The position numbers were made by a program, and so were the translations under genes. A DNA stretch of 64,000 nucleotides from an uncultured Clostridia bacterium. Its GTDB lineage: Bacteria > Bacillota > Clostridia > Oscillospirales > Ruminococcaceae. This document shows, piece after piece, positions 1 through 9,527 of the stretch; within the stretch, counting starts at the first letter, position 1; each line of letters begins with the position of its first letter. The notes beneath the pieces were generated by a model. That model worked only from the letters and a program-made list of their open reading frames with translations, was not told the DNA's origin and did not search any database. The stretch covers positions 174,996 through 238,995 of the forward strand of contig CANQKD010000002.1 in assembly GCA_947624375.1 (NCBI GenBank), given 5' to 3'.

Positions 1-2
1 TC

Positions 3-377
3 GTAGCTTTATGGAGGGCGAGAGAAAGCATCAACGCCAACCAACAGCTTATGCCTTACATAGCTGCGATAGCCAAAAACGCCGCAAAAAACCACTTGCG
101 GTGTGTAGGCAACGCCACAGGCACGCAGCAGTCGAGACAGGTCGAAGGCGGCTACATGAGGGTAGAGACCGTTTCAGACATACTTGATGCGGCGGACAAG
201 CTGGGCAAAAAGCAATACGAAGTATTCATACGGTATTATTTCTACGGCGAAACGCTGGGCGAAATATCGGAAGGAATGAGGTTGAGCGATCCTGATGTGA
301 GGACATCTCTGCACAGGGCGCGTGAGTCGATAAAGGTATATTTATCAGAAAGGGGTTACAGTGATGAGATCGTTTAA
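3..377 (+). CDS. ECF-type RNA polymerase sigma factor, 3' part (5' end outside window)
   Basis: The reading frame is open from base 3, so the gene starts upstream of the window. The visible part covers the end of region 2 (ALWRARESINANQQLMPYIAAIAKNAA is split here as WRARES...PYIAAIAKNAAKNHLR, typical of ECF sigma factors) and region 4. Region 4 reads YEVFIRYYFYGETLGEISEGM followed by the helix SDPDVRTSLHRARESIKVYL that would contact the -35 element. It should direct RNA polymerase to a small regulon. The last 17 bases overlap the next gene, a single-pass membrane protein, which is the usual sigma/anti-sigma arrangement. Family assignment rests on motif recognition and the N-terminal half cannot be judged. 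Confidence 0.8.
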   Translation, partial: VALWRARESINANQQLMPYIAAIAKNAAKNHLRCVGNATGTQQSRQVEGGYMRVETVSDILDAADKLGKKQYEVFIRYYFYGETLGEISEGMRLSDPDVRTSLHRARESIKVYLSERGYSDEIV

Positions 378-2112
378 ACTGTTTAGCAAAAGCAGGAACA
401 TTATGCCAAAGAATCCTGAAAAGCTTTCGCGAGAGGACACGAAACGTATTACAGAAAATGTTGAAAACAGGCTGGGGCTGAGCGATGCACGCCCGAGGCT
501 TGGCGGCGGACCTGTTATGGCTGCGCTTACCGCTATGGCTATGATAGCGATAATGGTCACAGGGGGAATATATATTGCAGGAAAAGACGTAATGGTGGTC
601 GATCCTGCGACAAATTCATACAACACAACAGTCATCAACGGCAATGTTGAATTTGCTTCCGACTACATCTACTGTAATATGTACCTTGGAAGCGATATGA
701 CAAGTATTGAGATAGAGCTGCCTTATATATACACCGAACGCCTGCCGTATATGACGGTAACGGGATTTTTCGGCAGCAACACCGACGGAGTGACCATAAA
801 CACTGTTGACAACAGCTCTATGGGCAGTGAGAGCGGCGATGAATACGACATGGGTGTTCTGCGGTTTCAGCTGTATATTCCGTGGTCAGCCGGCAAGGAA
901 GTAAGGATAGATTCTCTGACAGTGGACATTGACGGCGTAGGCGAAAACATCGCTGTAAAATTCGGCGAGCCGCTGAGATTCCACTGTGTTGATGCGCAGA
1001 CCGATGAATATATGCGCATAGGTATAGAAAGCGATATATCAAATTACAACACGATACAAAACACGGTAAACATAACTTCATCTGAGCTGAGGGAGCTCAA
1101 CAGCATACGTATGCTTACGGGCGATCCGCTGGAGTGCTATCAGCCGGGCAGCACAAAAAGCAAACTGGGCGACTACAATATAAGCCTCGGAAAGCCGCTT
1201 ATATTCTACAATTATATCACCATAGACGACTATTTCTCCTCGCAGAAGCCCGCCCAGATCTGCTATATTTATGCAAACGCTCTGTTACAGGTGACAGACA
1301 ACGGCGGCAAAACATACAATGTGATCGCAAGCCGCGAGGACAGTATGTTCGCTCTGATCAATACTCCGCAAACGAATATGCTGAAAGATGCTCTTTTAGA
1401 CAGGTACGCGGCATATGATACCTCAACAAAGCTTGAAATGGACGACCTTTCAGGAAATGTTTATTCGCAGAAAGTTATAGATGCAATGGAAAGTGAACTG
1501 AGCGAAGCCGTGGCAGGCCGCGGCATGGGAGGTGATGACAACATAAAAGTGACGGTAGATTCGGTTATTTGTGATGATATCACCGCAAACATATTTCTTA
1601 TTTTAGAGCCCGGCGACAATTATACGGAACACCTTGACGAATTTATCGATGCCGTGCCCGATATTGAATTTCTCTCGGGCGATGACGATCACAATACGCT
1701 TGATATAAACATCAGAAAAAAGGTATACAACAGAGACCGCGGCGGCGCGCCGATAAAATGCATCAGTATTTCGCTAAATATGAGTGAACTTGGCAGAGAG
1801 CGCAGCCCTATGATGAAAATATCCATGCCGACGAGCTTACAAGCTTTTTCTGTTGAGCTGGACAGAAACATCAACATGAACGAATACTGCTGCGACGACG
1901 GGACAAGCGTATATCTTTCGGAATGTGCGTTTTATTCTTCGTATGAGACCCCCACAAGTGCGGCAGAGGGCGATGAGAGTTTCACGCTTATTGATAACTC
2001 GGACAATGCCAAAACTTACAAGGCGCAAAGCTTCGGTCTGGAATACTATGAGACATACAACACGGTAAGCATAGAATACAACGGAAAGATGTATACAAAG
2101 AAAGGGGCATGA
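361..2112 (+). CDS. Putative membrane-bound anti-sigma factor with large extracellular domain
   Basis: The protein has 583 residues. GTG at 361 and ATG at 364 are equally possible starts, and both overlap the end of the sigma factor gene. Residues 1-51 are cytoplasmic and charged (KNPEKLSREDTKRITENVENRL). Residues 52-73 form one hydrophobic segment (PVMAALTAMAMIAIMVTGGIYI). About 500 polar residues follow outside the cell, with no repeat or catalytic motif I recognise. The architecture matches sigma-regulating membrane proteins of Firmicutes (DUF4179-like class), in which the short cytoplasmic tail holds the sigma factor. The anti-sigma role is inferred from gene order and topology. The short N-terminal tail lacks an obvious zinc-binding HxxxCxxC motif. 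Confidence 0.6.
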   Translation: MMRSFKLFSKSRNIMPKNPEKLSREDTKRITENVENRLGLSDARPRLGGGPVMAALTAMAMIAIMVTGGIYIAGKDVMVVDPATNSYNTTVINGNVEFASDYIYCNMYLGSDMTSIEIELPYIYTERLPYMTVTGFFGSNTDGVTINTVDNSSMGSESGDEYDMGVLRFQLYIPWSAGKEVRIDSLTVDIDGVGENIAVKFGEPLRFHCVDAQTDEYMRIGIESDISNYNTIQNTVNITSSELRELNSIRMLTGDPLECYQPGSTKSKLGDYNISLGKPLIFYNYITIDDYFSSQKPAQICYIYANALLQVTDNGGKTYNVIASREDSMFALINTPQTNMLKDALLDRYAAYDTSTKLEMDDLSGNVYSQKVIDAMESELSEAVAGRGMGGDDNIKVTVDSVICDDITANIFLILEPGDNYTEHLDEFIDAVPDIEFLSGDDDHNTLDINIRKKVYNRDRGGAPIKCISISLNMSELGRERSPMMKISMPTSLQAFSVELDRNINMNEYCCDDGTSVYLSECAFYSSYETPTSAAEGDESFTLIDNSDNAKTYKAQSFGLEYYETYNTVSIEYNGKMYTKKGA

Positions 2113-2130
2113 CACCTCTTTCTTTTTTTA
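2097..2130 (+). terminator. Intrinsic terminator of the sigma/anti-sigma operon
   Basis: An 11-bp stem (2097-2107 with 2115-2125, one G-U pair) has a 7-nt loop and runs into a T tract. It overlaps the last codons and stop of the upstream gene. Confidence 0.8.
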
Positions 2131-2146
2131 TATATACTTTTTCTTA

Positions 2147-2175
2147 TTGACAAAGAGAAAAGAAGAATGTATAAT
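2147..2175 (+). promoter_or_regulatory. Promoter of the Lrp/aminotransferase operon
   Basis: TTGACA at 2147-2152, 17 bp spacer, TATAAT at 2170-2175. Both boxes are perfect consensus. Confidence 0.85.
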
Positions 2176-2213
2176 TATATTGTCTTTAAAATACTTAGAA
2201 GAGGGGTAATAAA

Positions 2214-2693
2214 ATGACACAGTTGCTTGAACTTCTGGCAAAAAATTCGCGGCTTACGAATGCCGAGCTTGCCGTACTTTTAGGAAAGAGCGAACAGGAA
2301 GTTGCAGACGAGATAGAACAGCTTGAAAAAAGCGGCGTTATAAAGGGATACACCACGCTTATTGACAGGGCGGTGGAAAACCCCAACTTGGTGACGGCTT
2401 ACATCGAGCTGAAAGTTACGCCGATGGCTGAAAGCGGTTTTGACGATATTGCAAAATTCATAGCGCAGTATGATGCGGTAAAGTCGGTAACGCTGATGTC
2501 GGGAGCATATGACCTCGGCATTACGATAATAGGAGAAAACCTGCGTGTTATCTCAGACTTTGTGGCAAGGCATCTTTCGACCATTGACGGCGTTATTTCT
2601 ACCGCGACGCACTTTGAGCTGAAAAACTACAAAGAAAACGGCATACTTCTGTGCGATGAAGAAAACGACGAAAGAGGATTTGTATCCCCGTAA
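2214..2693 (+). CDS. Lrp/AsnC family transcriptional regulator
   Basis: The protein has 159 residues, the normal length for the family. Residues 1-50 are a winged helix-turn-helix (LLELLAKNSRLTNAELAVLLG, then VADEIEQLEKSGVIKGYTTLID). The rest is the RAM ligand-binding/oligomerisation domain (VKSVTLMSGAYDLGITIIGENLRVISDFV). It probably senses an amino acid. A purine-rich site (GAGGGG) precedes ATG 2214. The stop lies 25 bp before an aminotransferase gene, and such Lrp-aminotransferase pairs are common in Firmicutes, so the regulator likely controls its own operon. Confidence 0.9.
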   Translation: MTQLLELLAKNSRLTNAELAVLLGKSEQEVADEIEQLEKSGVIKGYTTLIDRAVENPNLVTAYIELKVTPMAESGFDDIAKFIAQYDAVKSVTLMSGAYDLGITIIGENLRVISDFVARHLSTIDGVISTATHFELKNYKENGILLCDEENDERGFVSP

Positions 2694-2718
2694 AAAATGA
2701 CGAAAGAGGCTTTCCCCA

Positions 2719-3906
2719 ATGATAGATTATGATAAGATAGTTACCGAAAAGGCGCGCTCCATAAAGCCCTCGGGCATCAGAAAGTTTTTTGACATTGCCC
2801 AGCAGATGGACGGCGTTTTGAACCTTGGCGTGGGTGAACCCGATTTCTTCACGCCGTGGAAGATACGCCAGAAAGCTATTACGGTACTTGAAAAGATAAA
2901 GACTTCATACACGGCAAACTCGGGGCTTATAGATCTGCGCCGCTCTATAAGCGGATACCTTGACAGGACGGTCGGGGTAAAATACGAGCCGAAAGATGAG
3001 ATAATCGTAACTGTGGGCGGCTCGGAGGCGATAGACTTAGCTATAAGGGCGTGCATAGGCGAGGGCGACGAGGTGCTTATAGTTGAGCCCTGCTTTGTTT
3101 GCTATGCGCCTATGGTACAGCTTGCAAACGGCACACCTGTCACGATAGAAACAAAGCTTGAAAACAACTTCAAGCTGACGGCTGCGGAGCTTAAAGAAAA
3201 GATAACGCCGCGCACAAAAATGCTTATTCTCCCCTACCCCAACAACCCAACGGGCGCGATAATGACACGCGAGGACTTAGAACCGATAGCCGAGATTCTG
3301 AGAGATACTAATATGATCGTTGTTTCGGACGAGATATACTCTGCTCTTACATACGGCAAAGACCACTGCTCTATTGCCTCTCTTGACGGCATGAAAGAGC
3401 GCACTATTCTCATAAACGGCTTTTCAAAGGGCTATGCCATGACCGGCTGGCGGCTTGGTTTTCTTGCAGGACCGCAGCCTATTTTGCAGCACATTCTGAA
3501 AATTCATCAGTATGCGATAATGTCATCACCGACGGTGAGCCAGTATGCGGCTGTTACGGCTTTGGAAGAATGTGACGCGGACGTTCAGAAAATGGTGGAC
3601 GAATACAACATAAGGCGCAGGTATCTGGTATCGGCATTCAACTCTATAGGTCTGCCCTGCTTTGAGCCCGAGGGCGCGTTTTATGTGTTCCCCAGCATAC
3701 AGTCAACGGGGCTGACAAGCAAGGAATTCTGCGAGCGGCTGGTTTACGAAAAGAGGGTCGCTGTAGTGCCGGGCGATGCTTTCGGCGAATGCGGCGAGGG
3801 CTTTATAAGGGTATCATACGCGTATTCTTTGAGAAACTTAAAGCAGGCTGTTAAGCTGATAGGCGAATTTCTGGACGACCTTAAAAAGGAACGTGAGGGC
3901 AAATGA
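2719..3906 (+). CDS. Class I/II PLP-dependent aminotransferase (aspartate/aromatic type)
   Basis: The protein has 395 residues and is a fold-type I aminotransferase. Visible motifs include GVGEPDFFTP near the N-terminus, YTANSGLIDLR, the PNNPTGA loop, DEIYSALTYG, and the Schiff-base lysine in FSKGYAMTGWRLGF at about residue 237. The conserved C-terminal arginine lies in EGFIRVSYAYS. It resembles the PatA/AspC group. The exact amino donor cannot be read from the sequence. It follows the Lrp gene directly and overlaps ispE by 4 bases (ATGA), so translation is coupled. Confidence 0.9.
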   Translation: MIDYDKIVTEKARSIKPSGIRKFFDIAQQMDGVLNLGVGEPDFFTPWKIRQKAITVLEKIKTSYTANSGLIDLRRSISGYLDRTVGVKYEPKDEIIVTVGGSEAIDLAIRACIGEGDEVLIVEPCFVCYAPMVQLANGTPVTIETKLENNFKLTAAELKEKITPRTKMLILPYPNNPTGAIMTREDLEPIAEILRDTNMIVVSDEIYSALTYGKDHCSIASLDGMKERTILINGFSKGYAMTGWRLGFLAGPQPILQHILKIHQYAIMSSPTVSQYAAVTALEECDADVQKMVDEYNIRRRYLVSAFNSIGLPCFEPEGAFYVFPSIQSTGLTSKEFCERLVYEKRVAVVPGDAFGECGEGFIRVSYAYSLRNLKQAVKLIGEFLDDLKKEREGK

Positions 3907-4775
3907 GATCTGTAACTCTGTTTGCAAACGCGAAGATAAATCTGGCTCTTGATGTTCTGGGGAAAAGAAGCGACGGCTACCATGATCTGCGAATGATAAT
4001 GCAGTCGGTGAGCATACATGACGTTATAAGGCTGGAAAAGGCTGAAAGCGGCATAACGTTTGAGTGCGGCGGCGGCGCGCCGACAGATGAGAGCAATCTT
4101 GCGGTGAGGGCTGCAAAGCTTTTGATGGAAGAGAGCGGCATCGAGGGCGGCTTGAAGATAACTCTTGAAAAGCACATACCCTCAATGGCAGGCATGGCAG
4201 GCGGCAGCGCTGACTGTGCGGCGGCTCTTATCGGCGTTGATCTACTTTTTGGACTTGATACGCCGCGCGAAAAGCTGCTGAAGATGGCGTGTTCGCTGGG
4301 TGCGGACGTGCCTTTTTGCGTACTTGGCGGCAGTAAGATCTGCGAGGGCATAGGCGAGAAGATGACGCAGCTGCCAAAAATGCCGGAGTGTAAAATAGTG
4401 GTGGTGAAGCCGTCTGTTTCGGTAAGTACGCCGTGGGCTTTCGCTAGGTTCGACAGCATATCCTCACCGAAAAAAGGCGATTTTATCGGCATGGTAAGCG
4501 CATTTGAGCGTGGAGACCTCGGCGGCATTGGAAGCAGGCTTTTCAACGCTTTGGAATACGCCGCCGATCTTCCACAGATAAAAAAGGCAAAAGAAGATCT
4601 GCTGAAACACGGCGCTTGCGGCGCGCTTATGACGGGCAGCGGCTCGGCTGTTTACGGGATATTTGAAGACGGCGGGACGGCTGAAAAGTGCGCTGATACG
4701 CTGAAAGAGCTGTACCCGTTTTGCGAGGTGTGTGTGCCGGTAAATTGCGGTTGCGAGGTGAAAGAATGTGAATGA
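3903..4775 (+). CDS. ispE: 4-diphosphocytidyl-2-C-methyl-D-erythritol kinase
   Basis: The protein has 290 residues and belongs to the GHMP kinase fold. It phosphorylates CDP-methylerythritol at the 2-position in the MEP route to isoprenoids. The N-terminal substrate lysine region is FANAKINLALDVLGKRSDGYHDL. The ATP-binding GHMP loop is PSMAGMAGGSADCAAAL, and the C-terminal motif is GALMTGSGSAVYGIF. The start ATG overlaps the stop of the aminotransferase, and its own stop overlaps the start of the radical-SAM gene by 8 bases. It therefore sits in the middle of a tightly coupled operon of otherwise unrelated functions. Confidence 0.95.
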   Translation: MRSVTLFANAKINLALDVLGKRSDGYHDLRMIMQSVSIHDVIRLEKAESGITFECGGGAPTDESNLAVRAAKLLMEESGIEGGLKITLEKHIPSMAGMAGGSADCAAALIGVDLLFGLDTPREKLLKMACSLGADVPFCVLGGSKICEGIGEKMTQLPKMPECKIVVVKPSVSVSTPWAFARFDSISSPKKGDFIGMVSAFERGDLGGIGSRLFNALEYAADLPQIKKAKEDLLKHGACGALMTGSGSAVYGIFEDGGTAEKCADTLKELYPFCEVCVPVNCGCEVKECE

Positions 4776-5664
4776 ATACCAAAGTTGCCGCCTTTGCCCT
4801 AGAAGCTGCGGCGCTGACAGGCGCGAAAGTTTAGGCTTATGCGGCGAATATGACAAAATGCGCATCGCGAGGTGCGCCCTGCACAGGTGGGAAGAACCTG
4901 CCATTTGCACGGGCAGCGGCAGCGGTGCGATATTTTTTTCGGGGTGCTCTCTGCGGTGCTGCTACTGCCAGAACTTTGAGATCTCGCAGTGCGGCAAGGG
5001 GTATGAGATAACGCCTATGCAGCTGGCTGAGGAGATGCTGAAGCTGCAAGAGCAGGGGGCGTGCAACATATCGTTTATTTCGGCGGCGCATTTTGTGCCC
5101 TCTGTTATCGAAGCTCTGGAGCTGGTGAGGGGCGCGCTGAAAATACCGACTGTATACAATTCTTCGGGGTATGAAAGCCCGCAAACGCTTGAGATGCTGC
5201 GCGGCTATATCGACATTTATCTGCCCGACATAAAGTATTTTTCACCGAAGTTATCACAGGAATATTCCTCTGCGAAAGATTATTTTGAAGTGACCTCGCG
5301 CGCTGTAGACATTATGATAAAGCAGACAGGCAAACCGATATTTGACGGAGAAGCGCTGAAAAAGGGCGTTATAGTGCGGCATCTGGTGCTGCCCTCACAC
5401 AAAGATGACAGCATTGAGATAATGAAGTACCTTGGTGAAAAATACGCGCCCGATGAGCTGATACTTTCGATAATGCGGCAGTATGTGCCTGTATTCAAAA
5501 GCTGCGAACACAGCGAAATAAACAGGCGTCTGACGACATATGAATATGACAGGGTGCTTGACGAGGCTGAAAAGTATGGCTTTAAATGGTACATTCAGGG
5601 CAAGGCGGCATCGGACACGTACTTTATACCGCAGTTTTACGGAGAAAAACCGCCGCAGGGCTGA
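4768..5664 (+). CDS. Radical SAM protein, PflA-like (COG1313 type)
   Basis: The protein has 298 residues and starts at GTG 4768. It carries the radical-SAM iron-sulfur motif CX3CX2C in FSGCSLRCCYCQNFEIS (about residues 62-69). An additional N-terminal cysteine set (CRLCPRSCG...GLCG) may bind a further cluster. The best match by memory is the uncharacterised pyruvate-formate-lyase-activating-enzyme homologue group often annotated as a radical SAM protein of the PflA family. No glycyl-radical partner enzyme is adjacent, so the target is unknown. The end of ispE overlaps the start. Confidence 0.85.
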   Translation: MNEYQSCRLCPRSCGADRRESLGLCGEYDKMRIARCALHRWEEPAICTGSGSGAIFFSGCSLRCCYCQNFEISQCGKGYEITPMQLAEEMLKLQEQGACNISFISAAHFVPSVIEALELVRGALKIPTVYNSSGYESPQTLEMLRGYIDIYLPDIKYFSPKLSQEYSSAKDYFEVTSRAVDIMIKQTGKPIFDGEALKKGVIVRHLVLPSHKDDSIEIMKYLGEKYAPDELILSIMRQYVPVFKSCEHSEINRRLTTYEYDRVLDEAEKYGFKWYIQGKAASDTYFIPQFYGEKPPQG

Positions 5665-5692
5665 AATGCAGTATCCTGCAAATTCTTTCCTC

Positions 5693-5721
5693 TTGCATTT
5701 TTCGACATTATGTGATATAAT
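5693..5721 (+). promoter_or_regulatory. Promoter with extended -10 for the surface-protein cluster
   Basis: TTGCAT at 5693-5698, 17 bp, TATAAT at 5716-5721, with TGa directly before the -10. Transcription would start near 5728, giving a leader of about 100 nt before ATG 5830. Confidence 0.8.
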
Positions 5722-5829
5722 AGTATGTAAGTGTTTATATGAGGCCATTATGCCGTCATATATATTCATAAAAAGACAGAAAAAGAAAATTCAGTTTATA
5801 TTTGGAAAGCAACTTTGGAGGATGATCTG

Positions 5830-8076
5830 ATGTTAAGAAAAATATTTGCCGTACTTCTGGGCACGTTTGCGGTGTCAGCGGCAATATGTGCATCAGGCTG
5901 TAATGAAGCACGGCTTGATGCTTTTGCCTATTCGGAAACATCTTATTTGGCGCAGACCGACGAACCTGCCCAAGCCCCTGTGGTCTCTCAGGCGGAAATA
6001 ACAAAATATTCACACACAGAAGATGCCATACGCTTATACTGGGGCAAGGCAGAGGGCGCAAACGGTTACGATATATACAGGCAGAATGTTTCTGACAAGG
6101 AAAAATGGGACTATATTGCCAGAATAACCGATGGCGGCACAAACGGATATACGGTATACAGATACAACACCTTAACAAACGAGCTGGAAAAGACAGAAAG
6201 CGTATCAGAAAGCGCCGACTATAACTACAGAGATGACATCGGACTTTCTTCAGGTACCGTTTATACATACAAAGCGGTGGCGTTTGCAGATACAGACGGT
6301 GAGATAACATACGGCGCTGAAAGCAAGCCTTTTACAGCTGCTACAAGCCCGTCTGCTTCTGAGATAACCAGATCTACACATACCGAAAACGCCGTGCGTA
6401 TATACTGGAACAAAGTTTCGGGTGCAAGCGGCTATGAGATATACAGATATGACACATCAGCCAAAAAATGGGTCTTGATAAAAACAATAAACGACAGCAC
6501 GACATTAAACTACAGAGATAACGGGCTATCCTCCGCAACTATATATAAATACAAAGTAAAAGCATTTATCAACTGCGACGGTCAGCTGGTGCACGGAATG
6601 TCAAGCGAGAAATTCGCCGCTGCCACAAGCCCTGCCGCCGCTAAGATAACCAAATTCTCACATACCGAAAATGCTGTGCGTATATACTGGGACAAAGTTT
6701 TGGGCGCAAGCGGTTACGAGGTATACAGATACAGCACATCGGCAAAAAAATGGTTGCTGATAAAAACAATAAACGGCAATATATCAAATTACAGAGATGA
6801 CGATCTTTATCCGGGAACGGTATACAAATACAAGGTAAAAGCATTCAAAAACTGCGGCGATCAGCGTGCGAACGGAATGTCAAGTGAGAAATTTGCCGCA
6901 GCAACAAGTCCGTCAGCGCCGACAATAACCAGGTTTTCACATCTGAGCAATGCTGTGCGCATACACTGGAGCAAAGTATCGGGTGCAAGCGGATATGAAA
7001 TATACAGATATAACACATCGTCTAAAAAATGGGTCATGGTAGCTACTGTACCGGGCAACTCAAGGCACAATTACAGAAACGACTATCTTGCCGCGGGCAC
7101 GGTATACAAATACAAAGTAATAGCTTATACAAAGTGCGGTGACACACTTTCGCACGGGGCGTCCAGCCGGACGTTCGCGACAATTACAGACCCTGCGGCG
7201 ACCTCGATGACCGGCTACAAAAGAACGGGGAGCGGTACTTCAGCTACTCTGTACTGGCGAAAAGTGCAGTGCAGCGGATATTATATCCAGCAGTACAGAA
7301 ACGGCTCATGGATAACAATAAAGACCGTTTCTTCGCCCAACACTGTCAGTGCCTCACTGACAGATCTTGAAGTAAACAAAAATCTGTATTTCAGGATAGT
7401 GCCGTATGCAAAGTCGGGATCGACCATAGTAACAGGCAAAGCAAGCTCATCGTATTCGCTCATTCTGCCTTACACGGTAACTGCTGTAAGAGGCTCGGTG
7501 ATGAAATCTTCGCCTGCGTGGTCGTCAAACACTCTGCTTAGTTTCAACAGCGGCACAATATTTTACAAACTCGGCACAAACAGCAATTGGCTGAGGGTAG
7601 AATACAACGGTACTGTCGGCTACATATACAACAAGGCAGTTACGGGCAGGGCGAATTATTCTGCCATTACGACCGCTACTCTGCCGGTGGTGGCAGACGA
7701 CTGGCTGTTTGACAACGGCACGAGCATAAGCGCGATATTCAATTACACCAAAGCTATGTACTATGCCACCTCGCCAAAGCTGAGCGTTGAAGAAATGGCT
7801 GTAAGGGGCTTCAAACTCAGGTCGGGCGCGTGCTATTACTATGCTTCTCTGATGTATTATCTGCTTAAAAGGGCAGGCTATGATGTATATATAATACAGG
7901 GCGAATCAAGACCCAACAACGAGCACTGGTGGAACCTTGTAAGGACATCGGCAGGCTGGAGGCATTATGATGCAACGCCTTTCAGAGACCATGATTATCT
8001 TTACGGCACGACCGATGCGCAGACCGCAAAATATATGACCAAATGGGACAGAAGCAAGTACCCTGCTGCTAACTGA
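5830..8076 (+). CDS. Secreted lipoprotein with Fn3-like repeats, SH3-like and transglutaminase-like domains
   Basis: I chose ATG 5830 because GGAGG lies 8 bp upstream. An in-frame TTG at 5815 has no site. The 748-residue product has a lipoprotein-like signal ending ICASGC. Four repeats of about 95 residues follow (from about residues 52, 172, 271 and 362), each with the pattern HTENAVRIYW..V.GASGYEIYRY, plus a degenerate fifth. These look like fibronectin type III modules. Residues about 555-605 resemble a bacterial SH3 domain. The C-terminus holds a transglutaminase-like triad: Cys668 in SGACYYYASLMYYLL, His699 in NNEHWWNLV and Asp714 in HYDATPF. It probably acts on the cell surface, as a cross-linking enzyme or protease. 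The 16-bp gap to the MBOAT gene suggests co-transcription. Confidence 0.8.
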   Translation: MLRKIFAVLLGTFAVSAAICASGCNEARLDAFAYSETSYLAQTDEPAQAPVVSQAEITKYSHTEDAIRLYWGKAEGANGYDIYRQNVSDKEKWDYIARITDGGTNGYTVYRYNTLTNELEKTESVSESADYNYRDDIGLSSGTVYTYKAVAFADTDGEITYGAESKPFTAATSPSASEITRSTHTENAVRIYWNKVSGASGYEIYRYDTSAKKWVLIKTINDSTTLNYRDNGLSSATIYKYKVKAFINCDGQLVHGMSSEKFAAATSPAAAKITKFSHTENAVRIYWDKVLGASGYEVYRYSTSAKKWLLIKTINGNISNYRDDDLYPGTVYKYKVKAFKNCGDQRANGMSSEKFAAATSPSAPTITRFSHLSNAVRIHWSKVSGASGYEIYRYNTSSKKWVMVATVPGNSRHNYRNDYLAAGTVYKYKVIAYTKCGDTLSHGASSRTFATITDPAATSMTGYKRTGSGTSATLYWRKVQCSGYYIQQYRNGSWITIKTVSSPNTVSASLTDLEVNKNLYFRIVPYAKSGSTIVTGKASSSYSLILPYTVTAVRGSVMKSSPAWSSNTLLSFNSGTIFYKLGTNSNWLRVEYNGTVGYIYNKAVTGRANYSAITTATLPVVADDWLFDNGTSISAIFNYTKAMYYATSPKLSVEEMAVRGFKLRSGACYYYASLMYYLLKRAGYDVYIIQGESRPNNEHWWNLVRTSAGWRHYDATPFRDHDYLYGTTDAQTAKYMTKWDRSKYPAAN

Positions 8077-8092
8077 TAACACGGAGAATATT

Positions 8093-9511
8093 ATGGTATT
8101 TAGTTCAACGGTATTTATGTTTCTGTTTTTGCCGATAACCTACATAGCATATATATGCGTGCGCAGTTATGCGGTAAAAAATGCCCTGCTGATAATCGCA
8201 AGCCTTGTGTTCTATGCATACGGCGAGCCTTTTGCAGTGCTGCTTATGATACTTTCTGTTGCGCTCAACTATGTGTGCGGGCGTTTCATGGGAAATGAGC
8301 GGCTGAAAAAGCCTGTGCTGATAATTGCGATAGTATGTGACTTAGGGCTTCTTATAGTATTCAAATATCTGAAATTCATACTTCGCACCGCAAACGGCAT
8401 CACGGGGGCAGCGCTGCCGATACCGGCTATATCACTGCCTATCGGTATATCGTTTTTCACGTTCCAGGCGATGTCTTATGTGATAGATGCCTACAAAGAT
8501 CCATCGCTTATTGAAAAGAAGTTTTTTAACGTATGCCTGTATATATCGTTCTTTCCGCAGCTGATAGCAGGACCTATAATCAAGTTCTCTGATGTTGCAA
8601 AACAGTTTCGTCAGAGGACTCATACTGTACAGAAAACATCTGACGGCATAAAACGCTTTATATACGGGCTTTCAAAAAAGCTGCTGATAGCAAACACCAT
8701 GGCGCTTATAGCAGACGGCGTGTTTTGTCTGCAAGAGCAGTTTATTACCTTGCCTGCGGCGTGGGCAGGGGCTGTGTGCTATGCGCTGCAAATATACTTT
8801 GATTTCAGCGGCTACAGCGATATGGCTATAGGTCTGGGAAAGATGTTCGGATTTGAATTCAAGGAAAACTTCAATTACCCGTTCGCATCGCTGGGCATGA
8901 CCGACTTCTGGAGAAAGTGGAACATATCCGTTTCAACTTGGTTCAAAGAGTATGTCTACATACCGCTGGGCGGAAACAGAAAAGGCAAGGCGCGCACCTG
9001 CCTGAACAAATGCATAGTGTTCTTCCTTACCGGGCTGTGGCACGGCGCAAACTTTACGTTTATAGTATGGGGGCTTATGCATGGGGCGCTCCTGCTTTTA
9101 GAACAATACGGCGTGATACCTGCAAAGAAAGCAAAGGGCGCATTGAGCAAAATACTTGTGCGCATATACACCGCTGCTGCGATACTTGTAACGTTTGTTA
9201 TTTTCCGCGCTGATACGCTTTCGCAGGGGTTTGCGGTGATAAAGAGTATGTTTGTGGGAAGCCTTTCGGTACTGCCACAGACGGCTGCGGCGGTGTACTC
9301 GCTGTTTTCACCATACACCATAATGATGCTGGCGCTTGGCATTATTTTCAGTATGCCTGTGACAAAGAAGCTGAAGCAGAAGTTTGCAGAGAAAAACATG
9401 GCTGCGGCAGCCGAGGTCATCTCATCGGCAGTTACTCTGGTATTGCTGGCGCTGTGCGTTCTGGCTCTTGCAACGGCAGCATATGATCCGTTCATATATT
9501 TCAGATTCTGA
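8093..9511 (+). CDS. MBOAT family O-acyltransferase (AlgI/DltB-like)
   Basis: The protein has 472 residues and about ten hydrophobic segments. It moves acyl groups from the cytoplasmic to the outer face onto a surface polysaccharide. Family marks include SLPIGISFFTFQAMSYVIDAYK, FFPQLIAGPI, IYFDFSGYSDMAIGLGKMFG and the catalytic His pair region WHGANFTFIVWGLMHG (His317 and His330). ACGGAG precedes ATG 8093. The next gene is an AlgJ/AlgX-like protein, its usual partner. The acceptor polymer is not evident here because no glycosyltransferase is nearby. Confidence 0.92.
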   Translation: MVFSSTVFMFLFLPITYIAYICVRSYAVKNALLIIASLVFYAYGEPFAVLLMILSVALNYVCGRFMGNERLKKPVLIIAIVCDLGLLIVFKYLKFILRTANGITGAALPIPAISLPIGISFFTFQAMSYVIDAYKDPSLIEKKFFNVCLYISFFPQLIAGPIIKFSDVAKQFRQRTHTVQKTSDGIKRFIYGLSKKLLIANTMALIADGVFCLQEQFITLPAAWAGAVCYALQIYFDFSGYSDMAIGLGKMFGFEFKENFNYPFASLGMTDFWRKWNISVSTWFKEYVYIPLGGNRKGKARTCLNKCIVFFLTGLWHGANFTFIVWGLMHGALLLLEQYGVIPAKKAKGALSKILVRIYTAAAILVTFVIFRADTLSQGFAVIKSMFVGSLSVLPQTAAAVYSLFSPYTIMMLALGIIFSMPVTKKLKQKFAEKNMAAAAEVISSAVTLVLLALCVLALATAAYDPFIYFRF

Positions 9512-9527
9512 CAACGGAGGACATACA

